This document shows positions 8,026 through 15,361 of a stretch of DNA of 15,378 nucleotides, in pieces. The notes below the pieces were generated by a model. It was not told the DNA's origin. It searched no databases and saw only the letters and a list, made by a program, of their open reading frames with translations. The DNA is taken from contig JASCIV010000642.1 of the NCBI GenBank assembly GCA_030374735.1, positions 1 to 15,378 on the forward strand, given 5' to 3'. Numbering within the stretch: position 1 is the stretch's first letter; the number at the start of each line of letters is the position of its first letter. Both the position numbers and the translations under genes were made by a program. The stretch comes from Gracilaria caudata. Taxonomy: Eukaryota > Rhodophyta > Florideophyceae > Gracilariales > Gracilariaceae.

Positions 8026-8125
8026 CCGCGCCACGCGTAGGTGGCGGCGAGTCGCGGACGCGCGGCAGCCGCGCGCGGCACGTCGTTGCTCCCGTCTCGC
8101 AGTCGCTCCGGCGCGCGTGCGCTCG

Positions 8126-8130
8126 CCAAT
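8126..8130 (+). promoter_or_regulatory. CCAAT box upstream of MAEA
   Basis: CCAAT lies 140 bp upstream of the MAEA ATG in the forward orientation, the third CCAAT-type motif of the shared promoter region. Assignment to MAEA rests on position only. Confidence 0.3.
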
Positions 8131-8259
8131 TGCTCGCTTCCAGCGCTCGGCACCACATCTCCCCCGCCTCGCTCCCCGCTTCCCACCCCCATTGCACCCA
8201 CCCCACCCTCCAGCCCCACGCCTCACGCCTCTGCCCGCCCGCGCTCGCCTCGCGTGTCG

Positions 8260-8277
8260 CTTCCATCGCGATGGAAG
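8260..8277. repeat. Perfect 18-bp palindrome spanning the MAEA start codon
   Basis: CTTCCATCGCGATGGAAG equals its own reverse complement and contains the ATG at 8271. A perfect 18-bp palindrome is expected at roughly 0.06 sites in random DNA of this length. It could be a factor-binding site or a small hairpin over the start codon, or it could be chance. Confidence 0.85.
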
Positions 8278-9644
8278 ACCTTCAGATGGAGCACGGCTTT
8301 CTGAAGGCCCCCTGGGAGGTGCTGGTCCGCAATTTTCGCGCCGGACACAAGCCGCTGGCCAAGGAGGTCGACATGTTCTCCAACGCCGTCTCGCAGCTCA
8401 TGCAGCACGTTTCGGAGCGAGCCAATAACCCCGCTACCGCGTCGCAACCACTCATCAAGCCCGAGAGCATCACCGCCCTGGAGAACAAGCTCACCGGTCT
8501 CAAGCGCAAGCTCGAGTCCGCCAGATCCAACGATGAGCAGGGCATGCGTCGCTGCTTCATGCGCATCCGTCATCTGCAGACGCAGGCTCCGCCCACCCCG
8601 CAGCTCATGGAATACCCCCCTCACGTCACTCCGCAGCACAAGCACGAGGCGCAGCTCATGGATGTCGATTCGTCGCTCAAGCCCTCCACAAACGGTCACA
8701 CCCCCGATGTGCATGCTCCCAACGGGTCGCCGCGCGCGCTCCACGAGGCTGCGGAGGATGACGAGCGTGATGCTGCCGCAGAACTCGCTGAAAGACAATC
8801 TCGCTGGGAGAAGATGCGCCTGAATCGAGCGCTGGTGGACTACATGCTGCGCGAAGGCATGTACGACACCGCCGAAGCGTTGGCAAAGTCACACGGCATC
8901 GAACAGATTGTGGACATGAGCATTTTTCGAGAGTCTCGTGTTGTTATTGAGGCTTTGCGACGACGCGACTGTTCAGAGGGCTTGAGATGGTGCAATGAGA
9001 ACAAACGTCGTCTGCAAAAGGTGCAGAGCAAGCTCGAATTTCGTTTGCGATTGCAGGAGTTTGTTGAGTATGCACGCGCCGGTCGTAAGACGGATGCCAT
9101 TGCCTACATGAAGAAGTATCTCTCGTCCGCAAACTGTGATAATGAGCGCCTGTTGGATATTCAAAGGTTCATGACCTTGCTCTGTTTTGATCCCTCTACG
9201 TCGTGCCAGCCTTACAAGGACATGTTTTCTGAACGCAAATGGCACGAGCTTGAGGTTATGTTTAAGCACGACAACTATCGCCTGCACGGGCTCACCCGCG
9301 AAAGCACTATTGAGATCATGCTCAAGGCCGGTTTAGCAAGCTTGAAAACCAGAAAATGCGGCACCGAGGCTGAACGAAAGCCCAATTGCCCAACATGTGT
9401 TGAACCGTTTCTCAGTTTGGCGCAATCATTACCTCGCGGGCGGCATGAGAACTCTGTGTTGGTGTGTTCGATCAGTGGCGAGATCATGGACGAGAACAAC
9501 CTCCCTATGGCTCTTCCAAATGGTAATGTATACAGCACCAACGCCTTGCGGAAGATAGCAGACGAGAACTGCGGCGAAGTTATTGATCCTCGGAGTGGTG
9601 ACAAGGCGCGCCTCAAGGATCTACGGAAGATTTTCATCATGTAA
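8271..9644 (+). CDS. MAEA: MAEA/GID9 (Fyv10) subunit of the CTLH/GID E3 ubiquitin ligase
   Basis: MAEA/Gid9 pairs with RMND5/Gid2 to form the catalytic RING module of the GID/CTLH ubiquitin ligase. The frame gives 457 residues from the ATG at 8271. The family-typical N-terminus follows at once (LKAPWEVLVRNFRAGHK, 11-27), so the open frame upstream to 7809 is not needed. Visible: a coiled-coil-like helical region to about 105; a low-complexity insert (about 105-175, Pro/His/Ser then acidic); LisH at about 184-213 (LVDYMLREGMYDTAEALAK); CTLH at about 219-275 (CNENKRRLQKVQSKLEFRLR); CRA to about 355 (FKHDNYRLHGL); and the RING-like end with CPTC (373-376), LVCSISGEIMDENN (397-410), LPNGNVY (415-421) and terminal FIM. 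Compared with the animal protein as I know it, one Cys before LVC is Glu (E393) and the Cys of the late CPRT motif is Asp (D439), though C434 lies nearby. It is convergent with CAND1. Confidence 0.93.
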   Translation: MEDLQMEHGFLKAPWEVLVRNFRAGHKPLAKEVDMFSNAVSQLMQHVSERANNPATASQPLIKPESITALENKLTGLKRKLESARSNDEQGMRRCFMRIRHLQTQAPPTPQLMEYPPHVTPQHKHEAQLMDVDSSLKPSTNGHTPDVHAPNGSPRALHEAAEDDERDAAAELAERQSRWEKMRLNRALVDYMLREGMYDTAEALAKSHGIEQIVDMSIFRESRVVIEALRRRDCSEGLRWCNENKRRLQKVQSKLEFRLRLQEFVEYARAGRKTDAIAYMKKYLSSANCDNERLLDIQRFMTLLCFDPSTSCQPYKDMFSERKWHELEVMFKHDNYRLHGLTRESTIEIMLKAGLASLKTRKCGTEAERKPNCPTCVEPFLSLAQSLPRGRHENSVLVCSISGEIMDENNLPMALPNGNVYSTNALRKIADENCGEVIDPRSGDKARLKDLRKIFIM

Positions 9645-9876
9645 CATCTACTAGCTACCAAAACCTATCTTCAGTTGCATGTGTACAAAGTTCCTTGTAT
9701 ATCTACACGTACTCAGTCTGTTACTTGTTATATCTATAAGTATGATTCACGGTTTTGCAACATACGTGCCATCGACCTTTTAACGTTTTCCAGTTTATAC
9801 ACTTCCTTCTTTCAACAAAACTCAAGATGCGCAAAACATTCAGTAGATAGTATCCACAACTTTGTCTTTTTTAGTC
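9645..9876. other. Convergent 3' intergenic region MAEA / CAND1
   Basis: This 232-bp spacer lies between two converging stop codons. It is much more AT-rich than the coding sequence around it, with T-rich runs. No canonical AATAAA is obvious on either strand and no structure stands out. Overlapping 3' untranslated regions are likely given the size. Confidence 0.55.
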
Positions 9877-12800
9877 TTAATACAAGCCTTTCGCTTTAAA
9901 ACCTTCTGATCGTCCAACATTGTCGGATCTAGAAACGGGACCAAAAGTCATCATTTCTATCTCACTCTTCCCAATTGATTCATATTTCTCCGAGTAGTTC
10001 CTCTGCACTACATTAGTCAACAGCATCTGAAAGCGCTGGTCAGCACGAATCTCTGGCACGTTTTCCATCATTCGAACGGCCCGCATCGCACCGCGAATGG
10101 AATCCTCATGTCTTTCGACTTCTTGGCGCACAGCGTTGTCTTTTAGTTTCTCGTTGAAGGTAGCTCCAAGCTCTCTGACAATTACTTCCATAATTTCCAC
10201 CATCTGGGGCGCCATTTCGGATGTAGCTGCAATCGCAAGAATGAGTTGAGCAATCGAGCGCACATCCGCATGGTCTCGTAATCCTCGCATCACTTGGTCT
10301 AGCATTCCGATAAAGGGAATACGTAAATGCAGCGGACCACTCAAAAATGTGCGAACGCAGTCAAACGCAGATTTTCGCAGATCAAGACCGTAGTCTTCCT
10401 CATGCTTGAAGGGACCAAGGTCAACAATGCGGACCAAGGTCTTGTCCTTCACAGTTCTTGCATACACGAGGGGCAGTATGGTTTCGAGATGGGGCGCCAG
10501 CAATTGCGGTCGAGACTTGGCCACCGCATTGATTGCTTGGAGCGCATTCTTCGCGACTATCACTTCGCTATCATCAAGTAGTGTGATGAAGGTGTCCATG
10601 TTGGACCTCAGATGAACAAAGAGCAATTCATTCGCCGAGTTGGAAGTCACAGCAAACTTGATCGCAGCTGCAACAACCGCACGGATATCGGATGATTGCG
10701 ATTCTGCTGCTTCCCTCATGCTACTTATAACCTCTGACGGGGAAGCCTGCGCCAGTAGAGCGAGGCATTCCGCTGTCGCAGTGCGTACACTCTCTTCTTC
10801 GGAACTTGTCGATCCGAGCTTCTCGTTTTGAGAAGTGTGAGCTCCATTTCCTTTTGCGAAGGTAGTCGGTTGCAAGAGCAATACCGAAATTAGTTGCTTG
10901 GTCATTGGGCCAATATCAGTTTGTTTTGAGGACGAGATGGCCTCTTTCAGGGAGTAGAGCAATAAATACTGCTGGTGAGGTCTTTCGCTGAGCTGAGCAA
11001 GTAACGCTGGTAAACCGCTAGAGCCGTCCGCAGAAGATAGCGCTCCAAGAGCCAACGCAGCAGTGGTTCTGACCTCTTCGTGCTGTGAGTCAAGCGCCGC
11101 CAAAAGCGCATTCTTAATAAGCTCCTTCTCTTCTGCGTCATGCAGAAGGGTGGAACCTCTCCCAAACTCTCCCAAGCACGCCAACGAAAAGACCTTTGTC
11201 TGTAAATCTTCCGAGGTGACGTTGGACACAATACTTTGAGCGATCTGAGCCCGAAGCTGTGCATCTGCAGCATCGCATATAGTGACCACACATTTCGCAA
11301 CGCAATACACCGAAGACGCAGCAGCGCCCGAACCACTTGCGCTTATAGAGGCGTTGGCGATCTGCTTCTTCAAGTCTTCAAGCATCTTTTGAACCTTCAG
11401 AGGTTCCGCATCAACTTCTGCCAAAGATCGCAGAAAGGAGAGCAAGCTATCAATAGCGCGGCCTTGGAGCAGGAGGGAGGTAGACAACGCAATCGCTCTG
11501 GGATAAATCGAATTAGGCGCCGCAACAAGAGCCACAATCTGGGCCGTCCGTGACTTGACAAGGTTGCTCGTCAGCTTGAGTGCAAGATGAGTTACAGTCA
11601 GGTCCGCATCAGTTATCAATTCACTCAAATTGGTTACAAGGTTGGCATCAATCTCTGTCTGTAGGTTGGGAACGATACAAAGAAACTCCAATGCAGCAAT
11701 GCGCAGAATCTGGTTGTTCTTTCGAAGAAAGCCGCTCAATGTTTGTACAATGTCGCCCATCTTTGGGCTCAATATTTCAGCCGCTTCCGAAAGTGCGATG
11801 ACGCCCAGTGATCGAACAGTAGCCATTCGGGTGACCTCTACTCTCAAGCGGTCACACAGCACGTTTGCAATCTCCTCGAGACGTTGGGCGCCAAGATCGT
11901 TTCCAAACTGTGAAACCGCGCTTCCAAGACATTGTATGGCTGCCTCTTTTACCTCGGAGTCCTGGTCTTGTGCAGTAGCCCTTCGCAGAGCTGCATCGTA
12001 GATGTGGGACACGAGCGGAGACATCATTGATTTGGTTTCTGAAGGAGCGCTGCCGAACGCAATAAGCGCTGAGCTACAAAATCTCATACATTCGGCAGTG
12101 ACTTTATAATAGCGATCGTTAGTGCCTGATAGCACGCGGGGGATGACCAGTTGGATATGTTCCTTCAGAGCTTGGGCTCCTCCTTTCTCAATCACCTCGC
12201 GAAGAAACAGCAGTGCTTCTGTTTTCATGGCAGTGCCAGTATCGGCCAATCCGTGATCGACCTCCTTAAGCACCTTTGCAACAAGGGAAGCCGTAATAGA
12301 GGGCATGGCCGAAACAACCTCTCTCGTGACGGTCATGGCCTTGATACGAACCTTCGCGGAGCGCGAACCAAGCTCAGCTTTAATTCTGCGTATGATGCGC
12401 GGCGTTTCGTCGTACAACGGAGCCAACTGCGCGCGAGTTTCATGCGAGGAATCCACGGCCATGGGATCCGAAACGACGGCGACGGCGGACGGGGAGGTAT
12501 GCGCTGCTTGTGAGGCACACGTTCGTAAAAGATCGATAAAGGCACTGAACACATCGAGCTTGACTTGCTCTTCCCTCTCACGGAATCGCGATACCAAAAA
12601 GGGACCAAAGGTGGAACAGATTTGATCGGCGGGACACAACTGAGAGGTAATTGCAGCATGCAAGCACTTTATTGCAGCTCTCCTTACCTTCCAACTGGTA
12701 TCATCATCATCCGAGTATTCATCATCGTCAAACTGGTCGCTGATATCATCGTCGTCGTCATTCATTCCGTCGTGCTGCAGATTCTGGTGCGTCTCATCAT

Positions 12801-13818
12801 CATCATCTGCCTCATCATCATCGTCGTCGTCGGCCACATAGTTTGGATCATACTTTGCAAGCATCATGACACATTTTGACAACGTTTCCGCAAACGGAAT
12901 CATTTCTCGGCGGCATCTGAGACAAAACGACTCCAAGGCGAGCAGGCAGTTCTCGCTCAAATCATCGTGGTCGTTCTGGTTTTCAAGCATGGCGTAATCA
13001 AACAAAATAGGCGCCAGGGTGTGCAGGTACGGCCCCAGCCGATGTCCCGAGTTCCTGGAGAGCGCACGGATGGCGTGCACAGCGGTTCGGACGTGCTGCT
13101 CAGTTTGCGGGTTTTGCAGCTGTGTCATAAGCGTATCGACAATGGATTTGAACAGCTGGTTGTGGCAGGCGGCGGTCAGCGCTCCGAGACAGGCAATGGC
13201 CCTCTTTCTGACCAAAGGGTTTTCCGAGTGGAGCTGTTTGAAGAGGGCGGTGGTGATGGTGGGGTGGTACTGCGCGCACAGCGGGGCCATGCGCGAGAGC
13301 ATTTCATACAGCAGCTCCAACGCCTCGATCAGAACATCGGCGGAGTGCGCAATGGCGTGCAGCTTGGATATGGGCGGGATGAGCGGCGGGATGAGCAGGT
13401 TGATGACGGCCGCGGTGTTGGAGCGCGTCGGGGAGAGCTGGTGCAGAATGGACTTGAGCGCGAGCGAGGACACGTCGCGCATGGCCTTGACGGTGTCCGA
13501 GGCGGCGCTCTTGGAGGTGGCGTGCGGCGTTTGCAGCAGGTGACCCAGCAGCTTGTCGATGATGTACGCGGAGTTGTTAGGGTCGACGTACAGCGCCAGG
13601 TACGGCAGACAGCGCGTGGCCAGCGCCTGCACCTCGGTGTTGGTGTCGTTGAGCAGCTTGAGCACGGCCCGCGACAGGCGGCGCTGCGTGTCGTGATCGG
13701 CGCGGATGGAGGAGGTCTGCAGCTGCGTGAGCAGATCGGAGGTGGCCATGTAGCGGTAGTCGGAGTCGGAGCTGTCCATCTTGTCCAGGACGGCGCGCAC
13801 GGAGAAGGCGGAGGCCAT
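9877..13818 (-). CDS. CAND1: CAND1 (TIP120), cullin-associated NEDD8-dissociated exchange factor
   Basis: CAND1 wraps around un-neddylated cullin-RBX1 and exchanges substrate receptors of cullin-RING ubiquitin ligases. The 1313-residue protein is all HEAT-repeat helical sequence, about 80 residues longer than the animal protein. The N-terminus is diagnostic (DYRYMATSDLLTQLQ, 20-34). A strongly acidic loop at 330-373 (runs of Asp) is followed by SWKVRRAAIKCLHA, as in all CAND1 proteins; then FREREEQVKLDVFSAF, a stretch matching VKEAAIQCLGSAVSQFGNDLG, and QQYLLLYSLKEAISSS. The C-terminal TIP120 domain lies at about 1120-1270 (GPFKHEEDYGLDLRKSAF at 1135; MRAVRMMENVPE near 1245). A tail of about 40 residues after it has no match that I recognise. 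The ATG at 13818 has a GCC-ATG-G context. GC content falls sharply from the 5' to the 3' end. Expression is probably driven from the repeat-rich 463-bp region upstream. Confidence 0.95.
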   Translation of the reverse strand: MASAFSVRAVLDKMDSSDSDYRYMATSDLLTQLQTSSIRADHDTQRRLSRAVLKLLNDTNTEVQALATRCLPYLALYVDPNNSAYIIDKLLGHLLQTPHATSKSAASDTVKAMRDVSSLALKSILHQLSPTRSNTAAVINLLIPPLIPPISKLHAIAHSADVLIEALELLYEMLSRMAPLCAQYHPTITTALFKQLHSENPLVRKRAIACLGALTAACHNQLFKSIVDTLMTQLQNPQTEQHVRTAVHAIRALSRNSGHRLGPYLHTLAPILFDYAMLENQNDHDDLSENCLLALESFCLRCRREMIPFAETLSKCVMMLAKYDPNYVADDDDDDEADDDDETHQNLQHDGMNDDDDDISDQFDDDEYSDDDDTSWKVRRAAIKCLHAAITSQLCPADQICSTFGPFLVSRFREREEQVKLDVFSAFIDLLRTCASQAAHTSPSAVAVVSDPMAVDSSHETRAQLAPLYDETPRIIRRIKAELGSRSAKVRIKAMTVTREVVSAMPSITASLVAKVLKEVDHGLADTGTAMKTEALLFLREVIEKGGAQALKEHIQLVIPRVLSGTNDRYYKVTAECMRFCSSALIAFGSAPSETKSMMSPLVSHIYDAALRRATAQDQDSEVKEAAIQCLGSAVSQFGNDLGAQRLEEIANVLCDRLRVEVTRMATVRSLGVIALSEAAEILSPKMGDIVQTLSGFLRKNNQILRIAALEFLCIVPNLQTEIDANLVTNLSELITDADLTVTHLALKLTSNLVKSRTAQIVALVAAPNSIYPRAIALSTSLLLQGRAIDSLLSFLRSLAEVDAEPLKVQKMLEDLKKQIANASISASGSGAAASSVYCVAKCVVTICDAADAQLRAQIAQSIVSNVTSEDLQTKVFSLACLGEFGRGSTLLHDAEEKELIKNALLAALDSQHEEVRTTAALALGALSSADGSSGLPALLAQLSERPHQQYLLLYSLKEAISSSKQTDIGPMTKQLISVLLLQPTTFAKGNGAHTSQNEKLGSTSSEEESVRTATAECLALLAQASPSEVISSMREAAESQSSDIRAVVAAAIKFAVTSNSANELLFVHLRSNMDTFITLLDDSEVIVAKNALQAINAVAKSRPQLLAPHLETILPLVYARTVKDKTLVRIVDLGPFKHEEDYGLDLRKSAFDCVRTFLSGPLHLRIPFIGMLDQVMRGLRDHADVRSIAQLILAIAATSEMAPQMVEIMEVIVRELGATFNEKLKDNAVRQEVERHEDSIRGAMRAVRMMENVPEIRADQRFQMLLTNVVQRNYSEKYESIGKSEIEMMTFGPVSRSDNVGRSEGFKAKGLY

Positions 13819-14014
13819 GGCGGCGGATGCGGGCGGGGCGGCGCGCGTGGAGGAGAAGGGGGTGGGGGAGACGTCGCGCTATCTCTGATCCGTCTCCGAG
13901 AATGGTGTCACGAGCAAGCGAAGTGAAACAATGGGCACCACGATGTACACGACATGAGGATGGAACGCGCACACGTGGCGACGTGGATGGTTTGCTGACA
14001 GTGTAAGGAGAGAA

Positions 14015-14052
14015 ACGCACGCAGACACGCACGCAGACACGCACGCACGCAG
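14015..14052. repeat. 12-bp tandem repeat in CAND1 upstream region
   Basis: ACGCACGCAGAC is repeated twice exactly (14015-14026, 14027-14038), then continues as a third, altered copy with an extra ACGC/GCAC step to 14052. It is a CA/GC-type microsatellite-like tract about 200 bp upstream of the CAND1 ATG. Confidence 0.85.
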
Positions 14053-14136
14053 GCGCAGCACGCAAGTGGGCGGCAGGCGTTGCGGCACGGGCAATGACAG
14101 TGTCAGGAGGGGCGCGCGAGGCGCGGGGATGCGGGC

Positions 14137-14180
14137 GCGACGCGGCTGCGACGCGGCTGCGACGCGGCTTGGACGCGGCT
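14137..14180. repeat. 11-bp tandem repeat, four copies
   Basis: GCGACGCGGCT occurs at 14137-14147, 14148-14158 and 14159-14169 exactly; a fourth copy at 14170-14180 differs in its first two bases (TG for GC, then GACGCGGCT). The 11-bp period is close to one helical turn, so the copies would lie on one face of the DNA. Confidence 0.9.
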
Positions 14181-14241
14181 GAGGTGCGTTTGCTTGTAGC
14201 GAATTGCTTTGTATGATACTTTACAGAGCGCGCACGCGCGC

Positions 14242-14281
14242 GGCGCTCGGCGCTCGGCGCTCGGCACTCGGGCGCTCGGCA
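14242..14281. repeat. 7-bp tandem repeat at the 3' end of the bZIP-like gene
   Basis: GGCGCTC is repeated three times from 14242, followed by GGCACTC, GGGCGCTC and a last partial copy that reaches the TAG stop codon of the bZIP-like gene at 14282-14284. The repeat therefore begins the 3' untranslated region of that gene. Confidence 0.85.
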
Positions 14282-14813
14282 CTACGCCACGGGGTTGAGC
14301 GACACGTCGTGCGCGTCCAATAGCAGCGCGTCGCGCAGCGCGCGCTGCCGCTCCGGCACGTGCAACGGCAGCGCGCGCACGCGCAGCTTGTCATCGCCGC
14401 CGCCGCCGCCGCCAATTGCTTCCACGCCCCCGCCAATCGCCTCCACGCCGCCGACGCCGCCGACGCCGCCGCCGCCGCCGTCGCCGCCTATCGCCTCCGC
14501 GCCGTCTCCGCGTCCGCCGCCGTCGCCGTCGCCGTCGCTGCCGCCGCGCAGCGCGCAGCGCGCGCCGCAACACGAGCAGCTACCGCCGCTCGCCGACGAC
14601 ACGCCATCATCCAGCGCGCCGCGCGTGAACAGCTCGTCCAGCTGCACGCGCGCGCCCAGCGCCGTCGCCGCCGTGGGCGCCGCCGCGTGCGGCGTCCACA
14701 TGCCCACCAGCGACACGCCGTCCTCCTCGTGCTCGCGCTCGTGCGCGCCCGCGCCGCCGCCCATGTGGCCCTCGCCCTCGCCCTCGCCCTCGCCGCCGCA
14801 CGCGTGCGACGGC

Positions 14814-14844
<31 letters not shown>

Positions 14845-15346
14845 GCGGCGCCAGCGGCAACGGCGCGCCGTGCGGCGCCAACGCGCCCACTTGCTGCGAC
14901 AGCAGCGCCACGCGCGCGCTCAGCCGCCGAATGTGCTCGTCCTTCTCGGCCAGCAGTAGCGTGTGGCGGTACAGCACGTCCGACAGTCGGAACGCGTCCA
15001 GCACCTTGTGTCTGAGCAGGTTCTCGAACGACGACACAATGAACTCCTGTTTGACGCGGCTGGCCACGGCGCTGGCGTGGTTGGCCACCTTCTTCTTCTC
15101 CGTCTTGAGCGCCAGCCGATCGCCGCCGCGCTGCGCCTCCACAATCTTGCACGCCAGCTGCTGCTGCTTGCGCTTCTTGGTGATGCGGTACTCCACCAGC
15201 GCGTCGTCGTGCACGCGCTTGATCAGCTGCGTCGCGTGCTCGCCGGGCTCCACGCCGCCGTACTGGCGCAGCAGCGCGTACAGCTGCGAGTGCGAGCCGA
15301 GCTGCGGCGCGTCGGAGAGCGCCGCGTCGTCGTAGCGGGACGCCAT
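14282..15346 (-). CDS. Unassigned protein with a candidate bZIP domain and Pro/Gly-rich tail
   Basis: I do not recognise the gene as a known family member. The ATG at 15346 (GCC-ATG-G) gives 354 residues; reading further upstream enters adapter sequence. Residues 86-99 (KVANHASAVASRVK) fit the bZIP basic-region rule: N89, S92-A93, S96-R97, with N-x7-R spacing. A coiled coil starts in the expected register: the first d position is F107, ten after R97. Later d positions are K114, L121, H128, K135, L142, L149, L156; a positions are L111, A118, L125, L132, I139, V146, V153. The middle of the zipper is weak. Downstream come Pro-rich (162-179) and Gly/Glu (184-193) tracts, Cys-rich SCSCCGARC (256-264), a Gly-rich region with three EAIGG repeats (284-313) and a charged end. 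A sequence-specific DNA-binding role is inference. Other helical nuclear proteins could look similar. The gene is extremely GC-rich, with triplet repeats. Confidence 0.6.
14391..14485. repeat. GCC-triplet-rich tract encoding Gly and VEAIGG repeats
   Basis: Runs of GCC and GAC-GCC triplets are interrupted by two copies of a 15-bp segment that encode VEAIGG on the minus strand; a third related copy (AEAIGG) lies just beyond, toward 14500. The pattern indicates expansion by slippage inside the coding sequence. Confidence 0.8.
14771..14794. repeat. Hexanucleotide repeat (CTCGCC)4
   Basis: Four perfect tandem copies of CTCGCC encode a (Gly-Glu) repeat on the minus strand inside the bZIP-like gene. 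Confidence 0.85.
14811..14850. repeat. GGC triplet tract encoding poly-Pro
   Basis: A nearly pure GGC/GCG run of about 40 bp, with one AGC interruption, encodes the Pro-rich stretch that follows the coiled coil of the bZIP-like protein. The G-rich strand could form a quadruplex or hairpin, and such tracts are prone to length variation and assembly error. Confidence 0.85.
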
Positions 15347-15361
15347 GGCGCACGCGGAAGG

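Larger units (their letters stand above)
7811..8270. promoter_or_regulatory. Divergent GC-rich promoter region, capping enzyme / MAEA
   Basis: These 460 bp separate the start codons of two divergent genes and must contain both promoters. The region is rich in CG and GCGC runs and has no evident TATA box. It carries ATTGG (reverse CCAAT) at 7991-7995 and 8021-8025, exactly 30 bp apart, and CCAAT at 8126-8130. Two adjacent tandem duplications sit next to the capping-enzyme ATG. No stop occurs in the MAEA frame from 7809 to 8270, which is expected in DNA this GC-rich. A TATA-less, CCAAT-driven bidirectional promoter is a reasonable inference. Confidence 0.6.
13819..14281. promoter_or_regulatory. 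CAND1 upstream region / 3' flank of the bZIP-like gene
   Basis: This 463-bp spacer lies between two genes in the same (minus) orientation. It should hold the 3' end of the bZIP-like gene and the CAND1 promoter and leader. It contains three unrelated tandem-repeat families (14015-14052, 14137-14180, 14242-14281), no obvious TATA box and no ORF that resembles a protein. The patch around 14195-14225 (TTGTAGCGAATTGCTTTGTATG) is the only AT-rich part of its right half. Confidence 0.55.

Noticed and set aside
12967..13926. Long plus-strand open frame antisense to CAND1
   Set aside because: It lies over a firmly identified gene in a GC-rich, stop-poor region and consists of Gly/Arg/Val-rich sequence with no family resemblance.
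14295..15335. 346-codon open frame on the plus strand antisense to the bZIP-like gene
   Set aside because: It is a by-product of extreme GC content. It is made of Ser/Pro/Ala runs mirroring the Gly/Pro tracts, with no recognisable domain, while the minus strand has the good start context and the bZIP signature.
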